Shown here piece after piece: positions 9,104 through 19,128 of a stretch of 54,307 nucleotides of DNA. The translations under genes were made by a program, and so were the position numbers. The notes under the pieces are model-generated. The model was not told the origin of the DNA. It saw only the letters and a list, made by a program, of their open reading frames with translations, and did not search any database. The stretch is taken from contig JANYFE010000019.1 in assembly GCA_025362795.1 (NCBI GenBank), forward strand, positions 1-54,307, in the 5' to 3' direction. The stretch's first letter is position 1. The number at the start of each line of letters is the position of its first letter. The DNA is from Rhodobacterales bacterium. GTDB taxonomy: Bacteria; Pseudomonadota; Alphaproteobacteria; Rhodobacterales; Rhodobacteraceae.

Positions 9104-9221
9104 GGGACAAGCCTTAGATTGGATTGAAGCGGAAGGCCCAAGATACGCCCCTGTGCGCCGAGGGTCAACTTGAACTCGTGTCGCAGCGGCCTATGATGTG
9201 ACGGGTAGATTCGGGGCAATC

Positions 9222-9647
9222 GTGGCGCTTAATATCCTCAAGCTGTGTGTCGGCGCGGAATCGGTCGAGGATTTGCTGAATTGGCAGCAAACCCATCCGT
9301 CACCGTTTGCGGGCGGTGAGCGGCGTCATGTCACACGGATGTGGCCCAAGCGCGAGGCGGAGATCGTGGCCGGCGGGTCGCTGTATTGGGTAATCAAGGG
9401 TTCCATCCTGTGCCGTCAGCTCATCTTGCGGCTGGAGCGGGTGGAGGGCGCGGATGGCATTCTGCGCTGTGGTCTGATCATGGACCCCGAGGTGATCCGC
9501 ACCGAAGCGGTGTTGCGCCGCCCGTTTCAGGGCTGGCGGTATCTTGACCCCGCCGACAGCCCGCCCGATCTGGGCCGGGCGCGGGCGTTTGATGACGTGC
9601 TGCCCGCCGCCTTGGCCCTGGCACTGGCCGAGATCGGCCTGCGGTAG
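9222..9647 (+). CDS. DUF1489 family protein
   Basis: A 141-residue cytosolic protein of unknown function matching the alphaproteobacterial DUF1489 family. It has LNILKLCVGAESVEDLLNWQ at the start, RHVTRMWPKR, GSLYWVIKG and CGLIMDPEVI. The GTG at 9222 is chosen because family members start just before the LIKLCVG-like motif and a GGGGC lies about ten bases upstream; a GTG eight codons earlier (9198) is possible. It is divergent from nrdJ and followed 53 bp later by the DMT transporter in the same direction. No function can be inferred. Confidence 0.82.
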   Translation: MALNILKLCVGAESVEDLLNWQQTHPSPFAGGERRHVTRMWPKREAEIVAGGSLYWVIKGSILCRQLILRLERVEGADGILRCGLIMDPEVIRTEAVLRRPFQGWRYLDPADSPPDLGRARAFDDVLPAALALALAEIGLR

Positions 9648-9700
9648 GGCCCGGCGCATGCGGGGTTTCCTTTCCCGCAATGGCAGGCCAGAAAGACTGC

Positions 9701-10582
9701 ATGTCGCGCCCGATCTGGCTGATTGCCGCCCCCATCCTATTTCTGGTCCTGTGGTCGGCGGGCTTTGCCATCGCCAAACTGGGGTTGCAGCATGCGCCAC
9801 CCTTGACGCTGCTGGCACTGCGGTATTGCCTGGTGCTGGCGGTTTTGCTGCCGGTTGCCGCCGTGGTGCGCCCGCCATTGCCCAAGACGGCGCGGGCCTG
9901 GCTGGACGTGGCGGTGGTCGGGTTTCTGATACAGGTCGTCTATTTCGGCCTGTGTTACATCGCCTTCAAATCCGGGGTCTCGGCGGGGGCGGTTGCCATC
10001 ATCGTCTGCCTGCAACCGATCCTTGTTGCGCTGATTGCGCCGCGTCTGGTGGACGAGGTGATCAGTGCGCGGGGCTGGGCCGGACTGATGCTGGGGCTGG
10101 GTGGCGCAGCACTGGTTATCCTCTCTCGACAAGGGGTTAGCGCGGAGAGCGGCTTTGGGATTGCCTGCGCGTTTCTGGCGCTGCTGGGCATCACCGCCGG
10201 CACGTTGTGGGAAAAACGCTTTGGTGTCAGCCATCATCCGGTGACGTCGAACCTGATCCAATATGCCGTGGGGGCGGCTTTTACCCTGCCGCTGGCGCTG
10301 GCCACCGAGCGGGTCCAGATCAACTGGGACTGGCAGTTTGGGCTGGTACTGTTTTATCTGGTTGTTGCCAATTCGCTGCTGGCGATGAGCCTGCTTTTGG
10401 CGATGATCCGGGTAGGCGAAGTGTCGCGGGTGTCGGCGCTGTTTTATCTGGTGCCGCCGCTGACCGCGCTGTGTGCTTGGCCGTTGTTGGGCGAGGCGAT
10501 GCCGGTTCTGGGCTGGGTGGGCATGGCTTTGGCAGCGGTCGGCGTGGCGCTGGTCAGCCGGAAGCAGCACCTAGCCGATTGA
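9701..10582 (+). CDS. EamA/DMT superfamily transporter
   Basis: This 293-residue inner-membrane protein has ten hydrophobic helices in two EamA repeats, the architecture of drug/metabolite exporters (RhaT/YdcZ type). The first helix follows SRPIWLIAAPILFLVLWSAG and the second repeat begins near GIACAFLALLGITAGTLWEKR. The substrate cannot be predicted. The ATG at 9701 gives the usual short N-tail; an ATG at 9680 would add seven residues. Its 3' end overlaps the 3' end of hisG (opposite strand) by 29 bp, so the two transcripts are convergent and partly complementary. Confidence 0.85.
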   Translation: MSRPIWLIAAPILFLVLWSAGFAIAKLGLQHAPPLTLLALRYCLVLAVLLPVAAVVRPPLPKTARAWLDVAVVGFLIQVVYFGLCYIAFKSGVSAGAVAIIVCLQPILVALIAPRLVDEVISARGWAGLMLGLGGAALVILSRQGVSAESGFGIACAFLALLGITAGTLWEKRFGVSHHPVTSNLIQYAVGAAFTLPLALATERVQINWDWQFGLVLFYLVVANSLLAMSLLLAMIRVGEVSRVSALFYLVPPLTALCAWPLLGEAMPVLGWVGMALAAVGVALVSRKQHLAD

Positions 10583-11237
10583 GCAGCGCCTGCACCGCGC
10601 GACTTTGGGACAAGGCAGAGCGGAACAGGGTCGCCTGCGATTGCAGAATCAGGGAATCGCTGAGCGGTTTCAGGTGGTTGGCCTTGAGCGTTTCACCAGA
10701 GGAGGTGATGTCGGCAATGGCCTCGGCGGTCAGGTTCTTGACCGTCGCCTCTGTGGCACCCTGACTGTCGACCAACTGGTAATCGGCCACGCCATGCAGC
10801 GTCAGGAAATCGCGGACAAGGCGGTGGTATTTGGTGGCGATGCGCAAGCGGTGGCGGTGGCGGATGCGAAAGGCGGCCGCGGCGGCGTCGAGGTCGTCGA
10901 TGGTGTCCACGTCGATCCAGGCGACGGGGACCGCGATGATCAGATCGGCTTGGCCGAAGCCCAAGGCGGCGACTTCGACGACCTGATGCGACCAGTCGGC
11001 CAGCTTGTCGCGCACAAGGTCGGACCCGGTCACACCAAGGTCGATGCGGCCGGATGCGAGTTCCTGCGGAATCTCGCCCGCAGACAGCAGGACGATTTCG
11101 ACGCCATCGGCGCCGTCCACCGCGCCCGCATATTCCCGCTCTGCGCCGGATTTGCGCATTTTAAGGCCGCGGGCCGAGAACCAATCGAAGGATTGCTCCA
11201 TCAGGCGACCTTTGGAGGGCAGGCCGATCTTGATCAT
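10554..11237 (-). CDS. hisG: ATP phosphoribosyltransferase, short form
   Basis: A 227-residue catalytic subunit that condenses ATP with PRPP, the first step of histidine synthesis. It is the short HisG_S form lacking the C-terminal regulatory domain, which fits the presence of hisZ just upstream. Family motifs are IGLPSKGRLMEQ at the N-terminus, GRIDLGVTGSDLV near residue 63 and the PRPP-loop-like DSQGATEATVKN near residue 160. The ATG overlaps the hisZ stop by 4 bp. It is last of the hisS-hisZ-hisG operon and runs 29 bp into the end of the convergent DMT gene. Confidence 0.94.
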   Translation of the reverse strand: MIKIGLPSKGRLMEQSFDWFSARGLKMRKSGAEREYAGAVDGADGVEIVLLSAGEIPQELASGRIDLGVTGSDLVRDKLADWSHQVVEVAALGFGQADLIIAVPVAWIDVDTIDDLDAAAAAFRIRHRHRLRIATKYHRLVRDFLTLHGVADYQLVDSQGATEATVKNLTAEAIADITSSGETLKANHLKPLSDSLILQSQATLFRSALSQSRAVQALLNRLGAASG

Positions 11238-12328
11238 GGCCGGCCTTTCAGCTGTGCCACCAAAGCCGGGCGGATCACGCCACCAACGGCGGGGATCGAG
11301 CGGCCCTGCCCCAGCACGGCGGTCAATGCATCATAGCGGCCGCCGGTGCCGATGGCTGGCAGATCGCCCGCGAGAAAGCTGAAGGTGAAGCCGTCGTAAT
11401 ACTCCATCGAGGTGCGGCCAAGGCTGGCCTCGAACGGCAAAGTGGCGGTGTCGATGCCGCGCGATTGCAGCGCGGCAAGGCGGGCGGCAAAGCGGTCAAC
11501 GGCGGGGGCGATGGCGGGGAGCAGGAAGGTGATGCCCTTGAGATGCGCCAAAGCGGCGTCTGCCGGGGCTTGCAGGGTCAAAAGGTCATACAAGAGCGCG
11601 GCTTCGGGGGCGGCAATGGGTTTGGCTTTGGCGTCATCGATCAGGGCGGCGGCGCGTTCGGCGATGTCAGCGGCGGCGCGCAGGCCGATCAGCGGACCGG
11701 CAGCCTGCATCAGGGTTTCCGGCGCACCCGACGCAAGCTTGTCGAGCAGCGCGATGCGGGCGGCGGGCATCGGGGCGCGGCCGGAAAAGCGGTCGAGCAG
11801 GGCGCGGAACCGGGTGGGTCGCCAGATGTGACGCAAGAGGGCGGCCTTGCGTCTGTCGGTGGTTTCAACCCCGTTGACCGCAGCCATCAGGATCCCGATA
11901 TCGCCGGTGACGGGTTTCAGGTTCAGGGGGGCCAGCAGATTGGCGAACAGCGCAAAAACCTCGGCATCGGCCTGTTCGGGAGCGGTTCGGTCAAAGATTT
12001 CAAAGCCAACTTGCAGGTATTCCGACGCCTTGTTGCCCAGATGCTGCTGGGCGCGAAACACCTCGCCCAGATAGCAATAGCGGGCGGGGTCGGCACCGTG
12101 GGCCATATGGGCCTGCACGACGGGCACGGTGAAATCGGGGCGCAGCATCATCTCGCCGCGCAAGGGATCGGTGGTGGTGTAGGCGCGGGCGCGGATGTCC
12201 TCGCCATAGAGGTCCAGCAGGGTTTCGGCGGGCAGCAGGATGTCGGCATCAACCGGCACCGCGCCCGCAGCCTGGAAGGCGGCAAACAGGCGTTCGGCCT
12301 CGGCCCGGATGGCGGCTTTGGTGGTCAT
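11234..12328 (-). CDS. hisZ: ATP phosphoribosyltransferase regulatory subunit
   Basis: This 364-residue paralogue of the histidyl-tRNA synthetase catalytic core forms a hetero-octamer with short HisG and confers histidine feedback inhibition. Class II synthetase-like segments are visible: [26 protein letters not shown], and near the C-terminus [22 protein letters not shown]. There is no anticodon-binding domain, as expected. It overlaps both hisS and hisG by 4 bp, so the three are translationally coupled. Confidence 0.92.
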   Translation of the reverse strand: MTTKAAIRAEAERLFAAFQAAGAVPVDADILLPAETLLDLYGEDIRARAYTTTDPLRGEMMLRPDFTVPVVQAHMAHGADPARYCYLGEVFRAQQHLGNKASEYLQVGFEIFDRTAPEQADAEVFALFANLLAPLNLKPVTGDIGILMAAVNGVETTDRRKAALLRHIWRPTRFRALLDRFSGRAPMPAARIALLDKLASGAPETLMQAAGPLIGLRAAADIAERAAALIDDAKAKPIAAPEAALLYDLLTLQAPADAALAHLKGITFLLPAIAPAVDRFAARLAALQSRGIDTATLPFEASLGRTSMEYYDGFTFSFLAGDLPAIGTGGRYDALTAVLGQGRSIPAVGGVIRPALVAQLKGRP

Positions 12329-13833
12329 TGCGCCAGCATTTTACGGACCTGGTCCACAAAGTCGGCACGCGGAATTTCGACCTGAGCGGGGCGATCTTTC
12401 CATTCCTCCAGCGTGGCGCTTTGCGCGATTTTGGCACCGAGGATCAGGTCTTTGAGGATCACCGTTTGGGTGGCGGCCTCGTTACCGCCCTGGATTACGG
12501 CGATGGGCGATTGGCGTTTGTCGGCGTATTTCAACTGGTTGCCGAAGTTTTTCGGGTTGCCGAGATAGACTTCGGCGCGGATGCCTGCGGTCCGCAGATC
12601 GCTGGCCATGCCCATGTAATCGGCCATCCGGTCACGGTCCATCACCGTGATCACAACCGGCCCGGCGGTGTCAGCGGTGCTGCGGCCCTTGGCTTTCAGT
12701 GCGGCCAGCAGGCGGTCCACGCCGATGGAAACGCCGGTGGCGGGGACGGACTGGCCGGTGAACCGTTTGACCAGATCGTCATAGCGGCCACCGCCCGCGA
12801 CAGAGCCGAACTGCCGTTTGCGGCCTTTTTCGTCGAGGATTTCGAAAGTCAGTTCAGCCTCGAATACCGGGCCGGTGTAGTAGCCGAGGCCACGGACGAC
12901 GGAGGGGTCGATGACTATGCGGTCGGGGCCGTAGCCTTGGGCGGCTAGTAAAGATGCGATCTGTTCCAACTCGTTGACACCACTAAAGCCAATTTCGGAG
13001 CTGCCAACCGCATTCCTTAGATTTTCCAATGTAGTCGCGATATCATCGCCCTTCGAAGTTAGAAATGAAATTACTGGTTCAATTTGGGCTTCGCTAAGTC
13101 CGATCCCTTCAATGAATGCCCCAGATTCGTCCAGCCTGCCTTTGCCAAGCAACGCGCGTACACCCTTTTCCCCAACCTTATCAAATTTGTCGATTGTTCT
13201 AAGGATACTGGCTTCCCATTCACCCATATCTTCGTAGTGAGCAGGCGGACCATCAGGTGAGGATAGATTGGCCGCAACGACGGCTTCAATCACGCCGTTC
13301 AAAACCTTGCGGTTGTTGACCTTGATCACATAGTCGCCGCGATCAATCCCCACCGCCTCCAGCGCATCTGCCAGCATCGCGCAAATCTCGGCATCCGCTG
13401 CCACCGACGCTGATCCAACGGTATCCGCATCACATTGATAAAACTGGCGAAACCGCCCCGGCCCCGGTTTTTCATTGCGCCAGACCGGGCCCATCGCGTA
13501 GCGGCGATAGGGGCTGGGCAGGTCGTTGCGATACTGTGCCGCAACCCGCGCCAGAGGGGCGGTCAGGTCGTAGCGGAGCGCGAGCCAGTCGGCGTCTTCG
13601 TCCTGCCAGCCGAACACGCCTGCATTGGGGCGGTCGACGTCGGGCAGGAATTTGCCCAGTGCCTCGACGGTTTCAACGGCGCTGGTTTCCAGGGGATCAA
13701 AGCCGTAGCGGGTGTAAACCTCGGCAATCTTGTCCAGCATCGCCTTGCGCTCGGTCACTTCCGCGCCGAAATAATCACGAAAGCCCTTGGGCGGTTCGGC
13801 TTTCGGGCGGCGGGGGGATTTGTCGATGGCCAT
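12325..13833 (-). CDS. hisS: Histidine--tRNA ligase
   Basis: This 502-residue class II aminoacyl-tRNA synthetase charges tRNA-His. Motif 1 region [18 protein letters not shown], motif 2 [10 protein letters not shown], the histidine-binding [11 protein letters not shown] and motif 3 [14 protein letters not shown] near [13 protein letters not shown] are all present, followed by an anticodon-binding domain (residues ~400-490). The ATG at 13833 has GGAAGG about eight bases upstream; an upstream ATG would add 19 unrelated residues. The segment at about 12945-13260 (residues ~192-296, the insertion domain) is strikingly poorer in GC than the rest of the gene, although the frame is intact. It is first in the hisS-hisZ-hisG operon and divergent from slyX. 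Confidence 0.95.
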   Translation of the reverse strand: MAIDKSPRRPKAEPPKGFRDYFGAEVTERKAMLDKIAEVYTRYGFDPLETSAVETVEALGKFLPDVDRPNAGVFGWQDEDADWLALRYDLTAPLARVAAQYRNDLPSPYRRYAMGPVWRNEKPGPGRFRQFYQCDADTVGSASVAADAEICAMLADALEAVGIDRGDYVIKVNNRKVLNGVIEAVVAANLSSPDGPPAHYEDMGEWEASILRTIDKFDKVGEKGVRALLGKGRLDESGAFIEGIGLSEAQIEPVISFLTSKGDDIATTLENLRNAVGSSEIGFSGVNELEQIASLLAAQGYGPDRIVIDPSVVRGLGYYTGPVFEAELTFEILDEKGRKRQFGSVAGGGRYDDLVKRFTGQSVPATGVSIGVDRLLAALKAKGRSTADTAGPVVITVMDRDRMADYMGMASDLRTAGIRAEVYLGNPKNFGNQLKYADKRQSPIAVIQGGNEAATQTVILKDLILGAKIAQSATLEEWKDRPAQVEIPRADFVDQVRKMLAQ

Positions 13834-13903
13834 GACGGACCCTTCCTTGGATGACGGAATTGCCTTATCGGAAGGGGCGGAATTGGGCAAGCGGGGGTGG
13901 TGG

Positions 13904-14098
13904 ATGGGCGATCAGAGTATGGAAGAACGGATCGCTCATCTGACGCGGGCGGTCGATGACCTGTCGGACGTGGTGACGCGGCAGGGTCGGGAAGTGGACC
14001 GGCTGACACGGTTGGTGAACCTGCTGGCAGAACGCGAGGCGGAGCGCGAGGGGATGGGCGGGGCCGCGGAGGTCGACGTCAAGCCGCCGCACTGGTGA
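13904..14098 (+). CDS. slyX: SlyX family protein
   Basis: This 64-residue protein is almost entirely a predicted coiled coil ([20 protein letters not shown], then [20 protein letters not shown]) ending in the family hallmark KPPHW. SlyX proteins are small, function unknown. The ATG at 13904 follows GGGGGTGG; an internal ATG five codons later is an alternative. It is divergent from hisS with about 70 bp between them and is followed immediately by a hairpin element shared with other intergenic regions here. Confidence 0.8.
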   Translation: MGDQSMEERIAHLTRAVDDLSDVVTRQGREVDRLTRLVNLLAEREAEREGMGGAAEVDVKPPHW

Positions 14099-14102
14099 GA
14101 CA

Positions 14103-14157
14103 GGCCGGGCGCTAGCCCCCGGACCCCGGCGATGTTTGGCGCAGAAAATATCCGTTA
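14103..14157. repeat. Rhodobacteraceae-type GC-rich hairpin element (copy 1)
   Basis: A GCCGGG...CCCCCGGACCCC hairpin is followed by a GATGTTTGGCGCAGAAAATA tail, resembling the copies at 34092-34148 and 51967-52020. It fills the gap between the convergent slyX and dnaE and ends at the dnaE stop. It may serve as a shared terminator. Confidence 0.55.
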
Positions 14158-17100
14158 CATATCTTCGATCAGAACGACGCCCTGCATCGCCTTGATGGCA
14201 CCCCTGATCTGCGGGGTGACGGGATAGGGTTGCGGCAGGATCAGATCGATTTCACGGCCAAGATCGTCCGGCACGCAGAGGGTTATCTGGGCGCGAGTCT
14301 TACCCTGAACCTTGTCCAGAAGGGCAGCGATGGAGGTCGCGGCCTCTGACCGGTTCAGGTGGATGCGCAGGGCCTGAGCGCCGGCCTCTGCGGCGACCTG
14401 ATCAATCGGAGTGGCCCCGCGGGCGAGGAGTTTCAGGGTGTCGCCGTCCAGATTGGCTTCGACTGTCAGCACCACGTTCATGCCGGGGTCGAGGAAGTCA
14501 CGGGCGGCTTCGAGCGTGTCGGAGAATACGGTGACTTCATAAAGGCCGGTGGGATCGGACAGTTGCACAAAGGCGAAGCGGTTGCCTTTGGCGGATTTGC
14601 GTTCCTGACGAGAGGAGACCGAGCCTGCGATCTTGGCCACCAGCGGCCCGCGTTCGGCAAGCTGGATGATTTCGGTCAGGGTTTTGACATCGCGGCGACG
14701 GAGGGCGGACATGTAATCATCCAGCGGATGGCCGGACAGGTAGAAGCCGATGGCCTGATGTTCCTGCGCCAGCCGTTCAATTGGCAGCCAGTCGTCGCGG
14801 TAAGGCAGGCGCGGTTCGGGAATGTCGGCCCCGGCCTCGCCGAACAGGGACACCTGGCTGGAGGATTTCGCCTCGTGGATCGCGGCGGAATAGGCGACGA
14901 GGGGATCAAGGCCTTCGAACACGCGGGCGCGGTTGGGGTCGAATTGGTCAAAGCAACCCGCGCGGGCCAGCATTTCCAAAGGCCGCTTGCCGATACGCTT
15001 CAGATCGACGCGGCGGGCGAGGTCGAAAAGATTAACGAACATCTGGTCGGCGCGTTGCTGAACGATCATTCTCATTGCTTCGGTGCCGACGTTCTTGAGG
15101 GCCCCCAAGGCGTAGATGATCTGGCCATCCTGCACGGTAAAGGTGGCGAGGGAGCGGTTGATGGACGGGGCGACTGTGGTTAACCCGAGTTTATCTACCT
15201 CGCGTTTGTAAACGGCCAGTTTATCGGTCAGATGGATGTCGCAGTTCATCACGGCGGCCATGAATTCAACCGGGTGGTTGGCCTTGAGATAGGCGGTCTG
15301 ATAGCTGACCACGGCATAGGCGGCGGCGTGGGACTTGTTGAAGCCATAGTTGGCGAATTTCTCTAGCAGGTCAAAGACTTCGCCGGATTTCTCTTTGCCG
15401 ATGTTGTGGGTGAGGGCGGCGCCTTCGATGAATTTGGGGCGTTCCTTGGCCATTTCCTCGGCGATCTTTTTGCCCATCGCGCGGCGCAGAAGGTCGGCAC
15501 CGCCCAGCGAGTAGCCGGCCATGACCTGCGCGATCTGCATGACCTGTTCCTGATAGACGATAATGCCCTGGGTTTCGGCCAATATGTGGTCGATGGTGGG
15601 GTGCAGACTTTCGCGGTCGCGCAGGCCGTTCTTGACCTCGCAATAGGCCGGGATGTTTTCCATCGGGCCGGGGCGATAGAGGGCGACAAGTGCCACGATA
15701 TCCTCGATGCAGGTCGGCTTCATGCGGCGCAGGGCGTCCATCATGCCGGAGGATTCGACCTGGAACACCGCGACGGTCTTGGCGGCGGCGTAAAGGTCGT
15801 AACTGGGTTTGTCATCCAGCGGGATCAGGTTAATATCAAAACGAATGTTCCGTAACGCCAGAAGTTCCATCGCGTTCTGGATCACGGTCAGCGTTTTCAG
15901 GCCGAGAAAGTCGAATTTCACCAGCCCCGCCGCCTCGACCCATTTCATGTTGAACTGGGTGGCGGGCATGTCGGAGCGGGGATCCTGATAAAGCGGCACC
16001 AGTTCGTCCAGCGGGCGGTCGCCGATCACGACACCTGCGGCATGGGTCGAGGCGTTGCGGTACAGCCCTTCGATTTCCTGCGCAAAGCCCAACATCCGCC
16101 CGACGATTTCCTCTTTGGCGGCCTCGCGCAGGCGGGGTTCGTCGGCCAGAGCCTTGGTGATCGAGACGGGTTTGACGCCTTCCACCGGGATCATTTTTGA
16201 CAGGCGGTCAACCTGGCCGTAGGACATTTGCAAAACGCGGCCCACGTCGCGGACGGCGGCTTTGGACAACAGGGCACCGAAGGTGATGATCTGGCCGACC
16301 TTGTCGCGGCCATATTTGGTCTGGACATATTGGATCACCTCTTCGCGGCGGTCCATGCAGAAGTCGATGTCGAAGTCGGGCATGGAGACCCGTTCGGGGT
16401 TGAGGAACCGTTCGAACAGCAGGGCATAGCGGAGGGGGTCAAGGTCGGTAATAGTCAGGGCGAAGGCGACGAGCGAACCGGCACCTGAACCGCGACCGGG
16501 GCCGACGGGGATACCGTGATCCTTGGCCCAGCGGATGAAATCGGCGACGATCAGGAAATAGCCGGGGAAGCCCATGCCTTCGATGACGTTCAGTTCAAAA
16601 TCAAGGCGGGCCTGATAGTCTGCGGGCGTCGCGGAATGGGGGATGATTTTCAGCCGGGCTTGCAAACCTTCGTTGGCCTGACGGCGCAGTTCGTTGACCT
16701 CGTCATCGGCAAATTTGGGCAGGATCGGTTTGCGTTTGTAGGCGGCGAAGGCACAGCGACGGGCGATTTCTACCGTGTTCTCAATCGCTTCGGGCAGATC
16801 CGCGAACAGGGTTGCCATTTCGGCTTCGGATTTGAAATAGTGCTGTGGCGTCAGGCGGCGGCGAGGTTGTTGCTGATCGACATAGGCACCATCGGCGATG
16901 CAGATCAGCGCGTCGTGGGCCTGATACATCGTGGTTTTGGGAAAATAGACGTCGTTGGTGGCGACGAGGGGCAGGTTCAGTTCGTAAGCCATTTCGACGA
17001 AATGCCTTTCGGTTTTCGCCTCGCCCTCGGTGCCGTGCCGTTGCAGTTCAACGTACAGGCGATCCTGGTAGGCTTTGCCAAGGCGTTCGATCAGCACGCG

Positions 17101-17565
17101 GGCTTTGGGCAGCTGATTGGTCTGGATCAGACGGCCGATCGGGCCTTCGGCACCGCCGGTCAGGCAGATCAGGCCCGCGGCGAAGCGCTCCAGTTCGGCG
17201 AGGGTGACTTGCGGCAACTGGCCACCCTTGTCGATGTAGAGACAGGAGTTGAGCTTCATCAGGTTCAGATAGCCCTGCTCGTTCTGAGCCAAAAGGACGA
17301 CTGGCGCGGTGGCGCGGGGCTTTTCACCCGGGGCGGCGGGGTCATGGGCGACGGAAATCTGGCAGCCGACAAGGGGTTGCAGGCCGGCATCCCGGGCCGT
17401 CACGGAGAATTCCAAGGCGGCGAACATGTTGTTGGTGTCGGTCACGGCGACGGCAGGAATTTTCGCGTCCGCGCAAAGTTTGACGAGTTTTTTGACCGGG
17501 ACCGCGCCTTCCAGAAGGGAATGTTCGGTGTGGACGCGCAGGTGGATGAATCGGGTTTGGGTCAT
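14155..17565 (-). CDS. dnaE: DNA polymerase III subunit alpha
   Basis: The 1136-residue replicative polymerase. The N-terminal PHP domain starts with HLRVHTEHSLLEG. The Pol C palm holds GPGRGSGAGSLVAF (356-369) and the metal-binding aspartates D399 and D401 in PDFDIDF. A helix-hairpin-helix region and an OB-fold (KIAGSVSSRQERKSAKGNRF) follow near the C-terminus. The length fits DnaE1 of alphaproteobacteria, not the shorter error-prone DnaE2. It is monocistronic by spacing, with nothing within 150 bp upstream on the same strand. Confidence 0.96.
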   Translation of the reverse strand: MTQTRFIHLRVHTEHSLLEGAVPVKKLVKLCADAKIPAVAVTDTNNMFAALEFSVTARDAGLQPLVGCQISVAHDPAAPGEKPRATAPVVLLAQNEQGYLNLMKLNSCLYIDKGGQLPQVTLAELERFAAGLICLTGGAEGPIGRLIQTNQLPKARVLIERLGKAYQDRLYVELQRHGTEGEAKTERHFVEMAYELNLPLVATNDVYFPKTTMYQAHDALICIADGAYVDQQQPRRRLTPQHYFKSEAEMATLFADLPEAIENTVEIARRCAFAAYKRKPILPKFADDEVNELRRQANEGLQARLKIIPHSATPADYQARLDFELNVIEGMGFPGYFLIVADFIRWAKDHGIPVGPGRGSGAGSLVAFALTITDLDPLRYALLFERFLNPERVSMPDFDIDFCMDRREEVIQYVQTKYGRDKVGQIITFGALLSKAAVRDVGRVLQMSYGQVDRLSKMIPVEGVKPVSITKALADEPRLREAAKEEIVGRMLGFAQEIEGLYRNASTHAAGVVIGDRPLDELVPLYQDPRSDMPATQFNMKWVEAAGLVKFDFLGLKTLTVIQNAMELLALRNIRFDINLIPLDDKPSYDLYAAAKTVAVFQVESSGMMDALRRMKPTCIEDIVALVALYRPGPMENIPAYCEVKNGLRDRESLHPTIDHILAETQGIIVYQEQVMQIAQVMAGYSLGGADLLRRAMGKKIAEEMAKERPKFIEGAALTHNIGKEKSGEVFDLLEKFANYGFNKSHAAAYAVVSYQTAYLKANHPVEFMAAVMNCDIHLTDKLAVYKREVDKLGLTTVAPSINRSLATFTVQDGQIIYALGALKNVGTEAMRMIVQQRADQMFVNLFDLARRVDLKRIGKRPLEMLARAGCFDQFDPNRARVFEGLDPLVAYSAAIHEAKSSSQVSLFGEAGADIPEPRLPYRDDWLPIERLAQEHQAIGFYLSGHPLDDYMSALRRRDVKTLTEIIQLAERGPLVAKIAGSVSSRQERKSAKGNRFAFVQLSDPTGLYEVTVFSDTLEAARDFLDPGMNVVLTVEANLDGDTLKLLARGATPIDQVAAEAGAQALRIHLNRSEAATSIAALLDKVQGKTRAQITLCVPDDLGREIDLILPQPYPVTPQIRGAIKAMQGVVLIEDM

Positions 17566-17739
17566 GGCGGAAGTCTAGCGAATGGACTGCCGGCGCGAAA
17601 GGGCGCGTGGTTTGAAAGGTAGGGCTGGACAGGGGCGGGTCGGGCAGGTTCAATTGACCCTGGCCGCGCAGGTTGCTTTACGCCGCATCGGGGAGCTTGT
17701 GCCAAGGGCCGGAATGCAGAGAACGCGGCGGGATTTGAC

Positions 17740-19128
17740 ATGGAAGTTGCGTTTCTTTTGAATGGAACGCCCGTCCAGGTGAGCGGTCCGCCAACGCGGA
17801 CGCTGTTGGACTATCTGCGCGATATCAAGGGGTTGAAGGGCACCAAAGAGGGCTGCAACGAAGGCGATTGCGGCGCCTGCACGGTGATGGTGACGGATGC
17901 GGATGGGGCGCGGGCGCTGAATGCCTGCATCCTGTTCGTGGGGCAACTTGAGGGTAAGGCAGTTCGGACGGTGGAGGGGCTGACCGGCCCCAAGGGCGAG
18001 GCGCATCCGGTGCAGGAGGCGATGGTCGCGCATCACGGGTCGCAATGCGGGTTTTGTACGCCGGGGTTCGTGGTGTCGATGGCGGTCGGGCATCTGAACG
18101 GAGCGAAAGATCACGACGATGTGCTGGCAGGGAACCTTTGCCGCTGCACCGGCTATGCGCCGATTATCCGGGCGGCGGTTGCGGTGGAGGCGGACGCGGT
18201 GCCGGAGTGGATGGGGGCGGATGCTTTCATTTTGGCGCAATTATCCTCGGGGGTCCGGGGGCAGACAGCCCCCGGCGCTTTCCGTCCCGCGAACGGAGAC
18301 GAACTGGCGGAGTGGTATCTGGCGAACCCTGATGGGGTTTTGATTGCGGGCGCGACGGATGTGGGCCTGTGGGTGACCAAGCAGTTGCGCGAGTTGGCTC
18401 CGGTGGCGTTTCTGAATGGCGTCAAGGAGTTGCAGGGGGTGGAGCGGGTCGGCGATACCTTGCGGATTGGCGCGGGGGTGACGATCACCGACCTGATGGC
18501 GGCGGTGAAGGGGATGCATCCGTCTTTTGCGGAGCTTTTGCGGCGGTATGCGAGCGTGCAGGTGCGCAACGCGGCGACGATTGGCGGGAATATCGCCAAC
18601 GGGTCGCCGATCGGGGATGGGCCGCCTGCCCTGATCGCACTGGGGGCGCGGTTGCATCTGCGGCGGGGAAGCGAGCGGCGAGAGATGGCGCTGGAGGATT
18701 TCTTTGTTGAATACCGCAAACAGGACCGCCAGCGGGGCGAGTTTGTCGAAGGCGTGACGATCCCGGCCAGCGCCCCGGCCTTACGCTGTTACAAGATTTC
18801 CAAGCGGTTCGATCAGGACATTTCAGCCGTCTGCGGCTGTTTCAATGTGACGGTTGCGGGCGGCGTGGTGACGGCGGCGCGGATTGCGTTCGGCGGGATG
18901 GCGGGGATACCGAAGCGGGCGGCTGGGGTGGAGGCCGCGCTGGTGGGGCGGGAATGGTCGATGGCGACGATGGAGGCTGCGATTCCGGCATTTGCCACGG
19001 ATTTCCAGCCTTTGACGGATATGCGGGCGTCGGCGGAGTATCGGCTTTTGGCGGCGCAGAACCTGTTGCGGCGGTATTTCCATGACCTTGCGGGTGTCGC
19101 GGTGAATGTGCTGGAGGTGCAGTCATGA
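17740..19128 (+). CDS. xdhA: Xanthine dehydrogenase small subunit (2Fe-2S and FAD)
   Basis: The 462-residue electron-transfer subunit of xanthine dehydrogenase, which oxidises hypoxanthine and xanthine to urate. The plant-type 2Fe-2S domain has C39, C44, C47 and C63; the second cluster domain has C103, C106, C134 and C136. The FAD domain begins near residue 195 with [20 protein letters not shown], then [20 protein letters not shown] and [14 protein letters not shown] linker of about 12 residues (~169-180) is encoded by a perfect GC-rich hairpin (18255-18275). The start at 17740 has only a weak GGCGGG upstream. The gene overlaps xdhB by 4 bp. Confidence 0.95.
   Translation: MEVAFLLNGTPVQVSGPPTRTLLDYLRDIKGLKGTKEGCNEGDCGACTVMVTDADGARALNACILFVGQLEGKAVRTVEGLTGPKGEAHPVQEAMVAHHGSQCGFCTPGFVVSMAVGHLNGAKDHDDVLAGNLCRCTGYAPIIRAAVAVEADAVPEWMGADAFILAQLSSGVRGQTAPGAFRPANGDELAEWYLANPDGVLIAGATDVGLWVTKQLRELAPVAFLNGVKELQGVERVGDTLRIGAGVTITDLMAAVKGMHPSFAELLRRYASVQVRNAATIGGNIANGSPIGDGPPALIALGARLHLRRGSERREMALEDFFVEYRKQDRQRGEFVEGVTIPASAPALRCYKISKRFDQDISAVCGCFNVTVAGGVVTAARIAFGGMAGIPKRAAGVEAALVGREWSMATMEAAIPAFATDFQPLTDMRASAEYRLLAAQNLLRRYFHDLAGVAVNVLEVQS
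18249..18276 (+). repeat. GC-rich hairpin element inside xdhA coding sequence (copy 2)
   Basis: CCGGGGGC (18255-18262) and GCCCCCGG (18268-18275) pair perfectly around a 5-nt loop. They are preceded by CGGGGGTC, as in the intergenic copies. The element is read in frame as part of the linker between the iron-sulfur and FAD domains of XdhA. Confidence 0.6.

Noticed and set aside
9104-9221. Cobalamin riboswitch ahead of nrdJ
   Set aside because: The gap is only about 118 bp and shows no B12-box-like sequence or the expected long leader.
17654-17682. TTGACC at 17654-17659 as -35 of an xdhA promoter
   Set aside because: The hexamer 17 bp downstream (TTTACG) is a poor -10, so the promoter is not supported well enough to list.
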